A stretch of 45,856 nucleotides of DNA. Origin: an uncultured Maricaulis sp. (GTDB taxonomy: Bacteria; Pseudomonadota; Alphaproteobacteria; Caulobacterales; Maricaulaceae). The translations under genes were made by a program, and so were the position numbers. Shown piece after piece: positions 19,789-25,872 of the stretch. Under the pieces are notes generated by a model. The model saw only the letters and a program-made list of their open reading frames with translations, made no database searches and was not told the DNA's origin. The stretch is taken from contig NZ_CAJQOO010000020.1 in the NCBI RefSeq assembly GCF_905480005.1, positions 1 to 45,856 of the forward strand, in the 5' to 3' direction. How positions within the stretch are numbered: the first letter of the stretch is position 1; each line of letters begins with the position of its first letter.

Positions 19789-21552
19789 ATGGAAAATCAG
19801 GACACAGCGGCCCCAGAGGCTGGCGATCTGCTTGCGCCAGGCGACTGGCCGGCTTGCACGCTAGAGCAGGCGAATGCGCTTCTGTGCGCACCTGACGCCA
19901 AGTTCGCGATGGACACCGTCACCATTCGCGGCGTCGAAACCCGGACCTGGAAACACGCCCTCGGCAGCCTCCCCGAACTGGCCCGCCACGCGCGAGGTCA
20001 CGGCGATCAGACCTTCACGATCCACGAGGACGAGCGTGTCAGCTATGAGGCCTGGTTCCGGGCCACGCGCGCCCTGGCGGCCGAGCTTGCCGCCATGGGC
20101 ATTGGCAAGGGCGACCGGGTCGGCCTCGCCATGCGAAACCTGCCGGAATGGCCGGTCGCTTTCTTCGCCGTCACGAGTCTGGGCGCGATCATCGTCCCTC
20201 TCAATGCCTGGTGGACGGGCGCGGAACTCGGCTATGGCCTCAAAAACTCGGGTGCCAAGGCCCTGATCTGCGACGCAGAACGCTGGGCCCGCATCGCTCC
20301 GGAGGTCGATAAGCTGCCGGACCTCGCGCACATTCTGGTCAGCCGCGACGACAGCGCACCGGGAAGCCCGGCGCGTCGGCTCGAAGACCTGATCGGCACG
20401 CCGGGTCGATATGCCGAACTGCCCGATGGCGACCTCCCAATCGTCAAGATCGAGCCGGACGATCCTGCCACAATTTTCTACACCAGTGGCACAACCGGCA
20501 ATCCCAAGGGGGCCCTGGGCACGCATCGCAATATCCTGACCAATATTCTGTCTTCTGCCTATGCGGCAGCCCGGGCCTGCCTCAGGCGTGGCGAGACCCC
20601 GCCGGCGCCGACACCGAAAGTCATGCTGACCGTGATTCCGCTTTTCCATGTCACGGCCTGCAATGCCGGCCTGATGGGAGCGATCTTCGCCGGCCACAGC
20701 ATGGTCTTCATGCCCAGATGGGATGTCGTCCAGGCCTTCCAGATCATCGAACGGGAGAAGGTCAATACGACAGGCGGCGTGCCAACCATCGCCTGGCAGC
20801 TGATCGAACATCCCGATCGCGAGAAATACGACCTCTCCTCTCTCGAGGCGATTGCCTATGGCGGCGCGCCCTCGGCCCCGGATCTGGTCCGCAAGATCAA
20901 GGAAGTGTTCGGCGCCCTGCCCGGCAATGGCTGGGGCATGACCGAAACCTCGGCGACCGTGACCAGCCACTCCTCCGAGGACTATCTCAATCGGCCTGAC
21001 AGTTGCGGCCCGCCCGTCGCCGTGTCGGACATCAAGATCATGGCGCCTGATGGCAGCCGCGAGCTTCCAGTCGGCGAAGTGGGTGAGTTGTGGGCGCGCG
21101 GCCCTCAGATTGTGGCTGGCTACTGGAATAATCCGGAAGCGACGGCAGAGACCTTCATCAATGGCTGGATCCGCACAGGCGATTTGGCCCGCGTCGATGA
21201 AGAAGGCTTCTGCTTCATCGTCGACCGCGCCAAGGACATGATCATCCGCGGTGGCGAGAATATCTATTCGACCGAGGTCGAGAATGTTCTCTACGAACAC
21301 CCGGCGGTCACCGACGCTGCCCTCATCGGCCTGCCACACCGCACGCTGGGCGAGGAACCGGCCGCCGTCGTCCACCTCGCCCCGGGCCATAGCGCCAGCG
21401 AAGACGAGCTCAAGGCCTGGGTGCGCGAGCGTCTGGCCATTTTCAAGACGCCGGTCCGCATCCTGTTCTCCGACGAGACGCTGCCACGCAATGCCAATGG
21501 CAAGATCGTGAAGACCGAACTGAGAGCACTTTTCGAAGCGGAGCAGTCCTGA
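19789..21552 (+). CDS. AMP-forming acyl-CoA synthetase
   Basis: This 587-residue ligase of the adenylate-forming (ANL) superfamily activates a carboxylic acid as acyl-AMP, then acyl-CoA. Motifs in order are the phosphate loop FYTSGTTGNPKGAL (about residue 228), the substrate/AMP region GGVPTIAWQLIE, GWGMTETSATVTS, the hinge RTGDLARVDEEGF, DRAKDMIIRGGENIYSTEVE and the C-terminal catalytic lysine LPRNANGKIVKTEL. Length fits fatty-acid or carboxylic-acid CoA ligases. ATG 19789 is chosen for position; an in-frame codon at 19702 would add 29 residues without family similarity. It lies opposite the beta-oxidation enzyme and convergent with a thioesterase. The substrate is unknown, plausibly a medium-chain or side-chain acid. 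Confidence 0.92.
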   Translation: MENQDTAAPEAGDLLAPGDWPACTLEQANALLCAPDAKFAMDTVTIRGVETRTWKHALGSLPELARHARGHGDQTFTIHEDERVSYEAWFRATRALAAELAAMGIGKGDRVGLAMRNLPEWPVAFFAVTSLGAIIVPLNAWWTGAELGYGLKNSGAKALICDAERWARIAPEVDKLPDLAHILVSRDDSAPGSPARRLEDLIGTPGRYAELPDGDLPIVKIEPDDPATIFYTSGTTGNPKGALGTHRNILTNILSSAYAAARACLRRGETPPAPTPKVMLTVIPLFHVTACNAGLMGAIFAGHSMVFMPRWDVVQAFQIIEREKVNTTGGVPTIAWQLIEHPDREKYDLSSLEAIAYGGAPSAPDLVRKIKEVFGALPGNGWGMTETSATVTSHSSEDYLNRPDSCGPPVAVSDIKIMAPDGSRELPVGEVGELWARGPQIVAGYWNNPEATAETFINGWIRTGDLARVDEEGFCFIVDRAKDMIIRGGENIYSTEVENVLYEHPAVTDAALIGLPHRTLGEEPAAVVHLAPGHSASEDELKAWVRERLAIFKTPVRILFSDETLPRNANGKIVKTELRALFEAEQS

Positions 21553-21564
21553 ACAGCGGGCGCG

Positions 21565-21580
21565 GCGGGACTTGCCCCGC
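21565..21580. terminator. Weak hairpin between convergent ligase and thioesterase genes
   Basis: GCGGG (21565-21569) / CCCGC (21576-21580) with a 6-nt loop in the 40-bp space between stops at 21552 and 21593. No T-run; low confidence as a true terminator. Confidence 0.3.
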
Positions 21581-21592
21581 TCGTCGATCGGC

Positions 21593-22369
21593 TCAGACGA
21601 AGATCGCCACGCTCTGCATGCCGGTGATGACGAGGTCGCGATCGGCATTCCAGACCTGCATGATCTGACTCGACGAGCCATGCCGGGCCAGATCCGCCGT
21701 CGAACGGCTGAGCCACCAGCCATCCGTTGTGGCCGGCTCGGCATTGAGCAGATTGATCTGCCAGGTCATCGAGCTGATCGGGCCCGGTTTCTCAAACAGC
21801 GCCATGGCTGCCGGCGGCAGCGCGTCGCCAATCGCCATCAGTTCCACCATCGGGTGCAGCCCGTCGCGCTCCTTCAGGCGAACCCAACGCAAGAAGTCAG
21901 GCGTGTGGCGATGCTCGATTGGCAGGCCATGACGATAGACCAGGTTATTGGTGAAGAATTTCGGATCGGGATTAGCCCTGGCCGGCGCGGCCTCGGCATA
22001 GTCCGGGACCTCGGGCCGCGTCGTTTCAGCATAATCAATGCTGGACTCCAGCCCGATCATGAAGACGAACAGCGCCTTGAGCCCGAGCTTGCCATCACCA
22101 TAGACATTCGCCTCGATGAAGGCTGCGGTCCGACCGCGACGCAGCAACTCGGTCTTGACCGTGACTTCCCCGGACAGGGGCCCGACAAAGGCAATCTGCG
22201 TCGAACGCAAGGGCGGCAAGTCCGGCTGGGAGCGCAGCGCCGCCTCGAGGGCTATCGCCGCGGTCAGCCCGCCATAAGCGGTTCGACCCTGCATCCAGGT
22301 ATCGGGGATTTGCGCCGTCAATTCGCCGTCTCCAGCGCGGGCATCGGCAAGGATTTGCGGAAGGGACAT
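21593..22369 (-). CDS. Acyl-CoA thioesterase, double hot-dog (TesB-like/4HBT_3) family
   Basis: This 258-residue protein probably hydrolyses an acyl-CoA. The N-terminal hot-dog half carries TWMQGRTAYGGLTAAIALEA and STQIAFVGPLSGEVTVKTEL. The C-terminal half contains SSMTWQINLLNAEPATTDGW and a final QVWNADRDLVITGMQSVAIF, typical of the broad thioesterase-family proteins beside beta-oxidation genes. The true start is ATG 22369, which overlaps the SDR stop as TGATG behind AAGGA; an in-frame TTG one codon earlier is not needed. It is the last gene of a leftward phosphotransferase-SDR-thioesterase operon. It may release CoA from dead-end intermediates. Chain preference is not evident. It differs clearly from the TesB type II enzyme at 37820. 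Confidence 0.82.
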   Translation of the reverse strand: MSLPQILADARAGDGELTAQIPDTWMQGRTAYGGLTAAIALEAALRSQPDLPPLRSTQIAFVGPLSGEVTVKTELLRRGRTAAFIEANVYGDGKLGLKALFVFMIGLESSIDYAETTRPEVPDYAEAAPARANPDPKFFTNNLVYRHGLPIEHRHTPDFLRWVRLKERDGLHPMVELMAIGDALPPAAMALFEKPGPISSMTWQINLLNAEPATTDGWWLSRSTADLARHGSSSQIMQVWNADRDLVITGMQSVAIFV

Positions 22370-23199
22370 CAATCATCCTTGAGGGCGTCGAGGGCGGCAT
22401 GAGCCGCCAATTGGGTCGAGGGCGCGACCGGGTGTGAAGTCGACAATCCGCCATCAACCGCGATTGCCTGTCCATCGACATAGCTGGATGCCGGCGATGC
22501 GAGGAAGAGTGCCGTCGCCGCGATCTCCTCCGGCAGGCCGCCGCGCTGTAGCGGATTGAGCTGGCCGATTCGGCCCTCCTTGCCCGCGGCACGGGCATGA
22601 TCATAGAGGGGCTTCGTCATTCCGGTTTCGGTCAGACCCGGACAGATCGCGTTCACGCGTATGCCCGACCCGACCAGACTCTGACAGGCGTGCTGAACCA
22701 GATTGATCACCCCGGCCTTGGACGCGGAGTAGGCGACCGGTCCGGCGCCATAGCGCAATCCGGCGACGGATGCGGTACAGATGATCGAACCGCCACCGGA
22801 CTTCATCAGCGCCGGCGCGCCATGTTTGATCGCGAGGAATGGCCCGATCAGATTGACACGGAGCACCTCAGACCAGGTTTCGACCGTTGTATCGAAAAAC
22901 CCGGGCAACCCGCCCGTAATACCGGCATTGGCGTAGATGACGTCAAGCCTGTCAAAAGCCTCCACAGCCTCGGCAATGGCGTCGATGACATCGGCCTCGA
23001 CACCGGCATCCATGATGCGTGCGCGCGCCTCGCCGCCAGCCGCGACAATAGCCTCGACGGTTTCGTTCACGGCCTCGGACTTGTCACAAGCCAGGATCCG
23101 GGCACCGGCTTCGGCGAAGAGGATGGCAGACGCACGCCCGATGCCGGAACCCGCTCCGGTAACAAGGGCGGTCTTGCCCGCCAGGCTGAACATGGACAT
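22369..23199 (-). CDS. Short-chain dehydrogenase/reductase
   Basis: This 276-residue classical SDR is a cytoplasmic NAD(P)-dependent alcohol/ketone oxidoreductase. The cofactor motif is TGAGSGIG (about residues 14-21). It also has NAGITGG, a catalytic Ser in CTASVAGLRYG, and YSASK with Tyr and Lys. NAICPGLTETGMTK and SSYVDGQAIAVDGGL are the usual C-terminal SDR features. Asp at the end of strand 2 (ACDKSE) favours NAD over NADP. ATG 23199 follows GGGGAG by 5 nt; an upstream in-frame codon at 23244 would add 15 residues and place the ribosome site inside the gene. The stop overlaps the thioesterase start. In context it could oxidise or reduce a hydroxyl/keto group on an acyl chain. Confidence 0.9.
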   Translation of the reverse strand: MSMFSLAGKTALVTGAGSGIGRASAILFAEAGARILACDKSEAVNETVEAIVAAGGEARARIMDAGVEADVIDAIAEAVEAFDRLDVIYANAGITGGLPGFFDTTVETWSEVLRVNLIGPFLAIKHGAPALMKSGGGSIICTASVAGLRYGAGPVAYSASKAGVINLVQHACQSLVGSGIRVNAICPGLTETGMTKPLYDHARAAGKEGRIGQLNPLQRGGLPEEIAATALFLASPASSYVDGQAIAVDGGLSTSHPVAPSTQLAAHAALDALKDD

Positions 23200-23240
23200 G
23201 TCGGCTCCCCCGATTTGTTGGTTTGCGGCTTGGCCGATTG

Positions 23241-24287
23241 TCACGCGCCGGCCTTGCGGGCGAAGTCCCAGGCCGCCGTCGCCAGCGGGACCAGCCGGGC
23301 GACAGTCGCCTCGGCCTTGTCGCTCGAGGCATTGCCGTCACTCATCCGCTTCTTGATACCCTGGACGATGCCGACCAGGCGGAAGAGGTTGTAGGCAAAA
23401 TACCAGTCCATCGTCGGCACATTGTCGCGACCGGTTCGTTCGCAATAGAGCGCGACGGTGTCCTCCAGCGTCGGAATTCCGGTCGCAGCGAAGTCGATTC
23501 CAGCCAGACCCGCCCCGCCATCGCCGGACGGCATCGCCCATTGCATGGCGTAGTAGGTAAAGTCGGCGAGCGGGTCGCCCAGCGTCGAGAGCTCCCAGTC
23601 GAGCACGGCCTTGATGCGGGTTCCCTCGGGCTCGAAAAGCGCATTGTCGATACGAAAATCACCATGAATGATCGACGTGCGCGTCTGCTCCGGTACGGTA
23701 CGTGGCAGATATTCAATCAGGCCCTCGACTTCCGGAATATCATCGGTCTGCGCGGCCCGGTATTGTTTGGTCCACCGCCCGACCTGGCGCTCGAAATAAT
23801 TCCCCGGTCGACCGTAATCGGCGAGACCGACGGCTTCATGATCGAGCGTGTGCAGGTCGGCCAGCGCACGTGTCAGGGCCCGATACATGTCGCCGCGCGC
23901 GGACGGCGTCTCGTCGGGCAATGAGCCATCCGCCAGTGAGCGGCCATCAACCAGCTCCATAACGTAGAACTTGGCGCCGATCACGGCGTCGTCCTCGCAC
24001 AGGGCGTAGGGCTGTGCGACCGGGAAGCCGGTCGGATGCAGGGCGGCGATCAAGCGATGCTCTCGATCAACGGCGTGCGCCGACGGCAGGGTCGGCCCGA
24101 AAGGTTTTCGGCGCAGGACATAGGATTGGCTGGCAGCGTCGAGACGGTAGGTCGGATTGGATTGCCCGCCCGGGAATTTGCTCAGCCTGACCGGCCCCGA
24201 AAAGCCGGGAATGGCAGCCTCAAGCCAGAGCGCGAGGCGCTCCAGATCGATCTTTTCACGCGTCACGGCGTCCGGCGCAGCAGTCAT
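23241..24287 (-). CDS. APH-fold phosphotransferase (ACAD10/11 N-terminal domain-like)
   Basis: This 348-residue small-molecule kinase is of the aminoglycoside-phosphotransferase fold. Catalytic loop IIHGDFRIDNALFE, then VLDWELSTLGDPLADF, supply the HGDxxxxN and DWE metal-binding residues. The N-lobe has KFPGGQSNPTYRL. Similar proteins sit with acyl-CoA genes. Related characterised kinases are LvaA of Pseudomonas putida (phosphorylates 4-hydroxyacyl-CoA) and the kinase domain of animal ACAD10/11. This suggests, by analogy only, a hydroxyacyl-CoA kinase rather than antibiotic resistance. ATG 24287 is preferred, with AGGATGG upstream; a longer start at 24338 lacks support. It is first in a leftward operon, with 41 bp before the SDR start, and divergent from the tandem TetR gene. 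Confidence 0.88.
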   Translation of the reverse strand: MTAAPDAVTREKIDLERLALWLEAAIPGFSGPVRLSKFPGGQSNPTYRLDAASQSYVLRRKPFGPTLPSAHAVDREHRLIAALHPTGFPVAQPYALCEDDAVIGAKFYVMELVDGRSLADGSLPDETPSARGDMYRALTRALADLHTLDHEAVGLADYGRPGNYFERQVGRWTKQYRAAQTDDIPEVEGLIEYLPRTVPEQTRTSIIHGDFRIDNALFEPEGTRIKAVLDWELSTLGDPLADFTYYAMQWAMPSGDGGAGLAGIDFAATGIPTLEDTVALYCERTGRDNVPTMDWYFAYNLFRLVGIVQGIKKRMSDGNASSDKAEATVARLVPLATAAWDFARKAGA

Positions 24288-24344
24288 GGCCCATCCTGAT
24301 TGTGCAATAGCGGGCGCGGCTATTCCGCGCTGCAGCAAAGTTAG

Positions 24345-24370
24345 ACCATACCGTTTCCTCGGTAAATGGT
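24345..24370. promoter_or_regulatory. Imperfect dyad containing CATACCG, upstream of the tandem TetR gene
   Basis: ACCATACCG (24345-24353) faces CGGTAAATGGT (24360-24370) across TTTCCT. The arms match except for two extra bases in the right arm. It lies 58 bp before the phosphotransferase start and about 180 bp before the regulator start, a plausible autoregulatory operator. Confidence 0.45.
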
Positions 24371-24457
24371 TAGGATGCTGTCAGGCAAGGCAGAGCAGAT
24401 CGATAGAAACGATTTAATCGCAATGCCTTCTACGCCAGGCGGCAGGTCGGAAAAATA

Positions 24458-24464
24458 CATACCG
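24458..24464. promoter_or_regulatory. Second CATACCG element in the TetR/phosphotransferase promoter region
   Basis: CATACCG at 24458-24464, in the same orientation as the copy at 24347-24353 and 111 bp from it, about 88 bp before the TetR start. TCGG and CCGA flank an AT-rich core here (24447-24465). Confidence 0.35.
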
Positions 24465-24551
24465 ATTTTGCTATCCAGGCAGAGAGGAGTGATTGGCAGA
24501 ACTGTCGGGCGACTGCGTGACGATATCAACAAACTCTGCTAAGCGAATGAT

Positions 24552-25808
24552 ATGAATACGACTCCGAAAACCGAGGACCCAGCGAAGACCCGCCGCTTCC
24601 ACCAGAAGCGCGAGCGGATTCTCGACGCAGCGGCAACACTGATCAACCGACACGGTGTGCGCGGCATGACATTCGTTGATGTCGCCCAACTGGTCGAGCT
24701 CAACACGACCAGCATCACCTACTATTTCAAACGCAAGGAATTGCTGGCCGCGGCTGTTCTTGAGCGGGCCCTCGAACGGATCGAAGCGCTCGTCGAAGAA
24801 GCCGCCGCCGAGCCGACCCCGCAGGCGCGGGTCGAGCGCTATATTCGCCTCAATTTCGATCTCCAGGCTCGCATCAATGCTGAGATTGAACGCCCGATTG
24901 CGGTGATTTCCGACATACGCGCCCTGAACGAACCCTTCGGCAGCGAACTGACGGCGCGCTATGTTCAGGTATTCCGGAAGCTCCGAACCTTTTTCGAGGC
25001 ACCGAAAACCCCGGAAGAGAAGATCCTCGGCACGATCCGGGCCCACGTCCTGGTCCAGAACATGTTCTGGCTTCCGGCCTGGCTGTCACAATACTCGACC
25101 GGCGATTATGATCGGATCATCCACCGGATGATCGAGATTTTCGAGCACGGCATCGCACGCGAAGGCGCTGGCTGGACGCCGGAACTCCTGCCTATCGACG
25201 AGTCGGAACTGAAGGTCGGGATTGAAGGCATGCCGGGCAATTTCGCGCGCGCCGCCACCTTCCTGATCAATGAGCGCGGCTATCGCGGTGCCTCGGTCGA
25301 ACAGATTGCCTCGGAACTCAACGTCACCAAGGGCAGTTTCTACCACCATCTGGAAGCCAAGGATGAATTGGTGCTGGAGTGCTTCCGCCGCTCCTATGGA
25401 CGGGTCTCACTGGTGCAGCGCGCAGCCACCAAGGCCGGCGGCAATCAATGGCAGCAATTGTCATCATCCATGGCCACTCTGCTGAATGTCCAGCTTTTCA
25501 GTGAGTTCCCGCTTCTTCGCACGACAGCGCTCCAGGCCCTGCCGACTGATTTGCGCAATGACGTTCTGGACCGTTCCAATCGCATGGCCCGTCGCTTCGC
25601 CGGCATGATGATTGACGGCATTACGGAGGGCTCGGTGCGCTCCGTTGACCCGCTGGTCGCCAGCCAGGCCATCATGGGCGCGCTGAACTCGGCCTATGAC
25701 CTGCGTGACTGGATCCGCGGCATCGATCCCGATGCCGCCTTCGCCTATTACGCATCGACCCTGGCCTACGGCCTCTTCTCTCCACCGCCCAAACCCTTCA
25801 AGGGCTAG
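24552..25808 (+). CDS. Double TetR-type regulator with two DNA-binding domains
   Basis: This 418-residue protein is twice the usual TetR length (about 200). The first helix-turn-helix region spans about residues 20-66 (ILDAAATLINRHGVRGMTF ... NTTSITYYFKRKELL), followed by a ligand-type helical domain to about 215. A second helix-turn-helix spans about 230-275 (ARAATFLINERGYRGASVEQ ... VTKGSFYHHLEAKDELV), followed by another helical domain. Both recognition helices keep the TetR pattern (Y-Y/H-F/L-K/E-x-K), so both may bind DNA. The frame is continuous, with no stop or frameshift. No strong ribosome site precedes the ATG. It is divergent from the phosphotransferase operon and convergent with a TonB receptor. 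It probably senses an acyl-CoA or acid. Confidence 0.88.
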   Translation: MNTTPKTEDPAKTRRFHQKRERILDAAATLINRHGVRGMTFVDVAQLVELNTTSITYYFKRKELLAAAVLERALERIEALVEEAAAEPTPQARVERYIRLNFDLQARINAEIERPIAVISDIRALNEPFGSELTARYVQVFRKLRTFFEAPKTPEEKILGTIRAHVLVQNMFWLPAWLSQYSTGDYDRIIHRMIEIFEHGIAREGAGWTPELLPIDESELKVGIEGMPGNFARAATFLINERGYRGASVEQIASELNVTKGSFYHHLEAKDELVLECFRRSYGRVSLVQRAATKAGGNQWQQLSSSMATLLNVQLFSEFPLLRTTALQALPTDLRNDVLDRSNRMARRFAGMMIDGITEGSVRSVDPLVASQAIMGALNSAYDLRDWIRGIDPDAAFAYYASTLAYGLFSPPPKPFKG

Positions 25809-25823
25809 GCCGAGACACGAAAA

Positions 25824-25851
25824 AGGGCCCCGACCTCTCGGTCGGGGCCCT
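25824..25851. terminator. Bidirectional intrinsic terminator between tandem TetR and TonB receptor genes
   Basis: Perfect 12-bp GC-rich stem AGGGCCCCGACC / GGTCGGGGCCCT with a TCTC loop. Minus-strand read-out ends in TTTTTCG, plus-strand in CTTCTTGTT. It stands between convergent stops at 25808 and 25873, serving the receptor best and the regulator less well. Confidence 0.9.
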
Positions 25852-25872
25852 CTTCTTGTTGGTCAGTCCCGA

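Noticed and set aside
19861-21744. 627-codon minus-strand open frame
   Set aside because: Antisense to the acyl-CoA ligase, which has complete adenylate-forming motifs.
23241-24287. Aminoglycoside resistance gene
   Set aside because: The APH fold is shared with many metabolic kinases, and the operon context (SDR, thioesterase, acyl-CoA genes) argues for a metabolic substrate.
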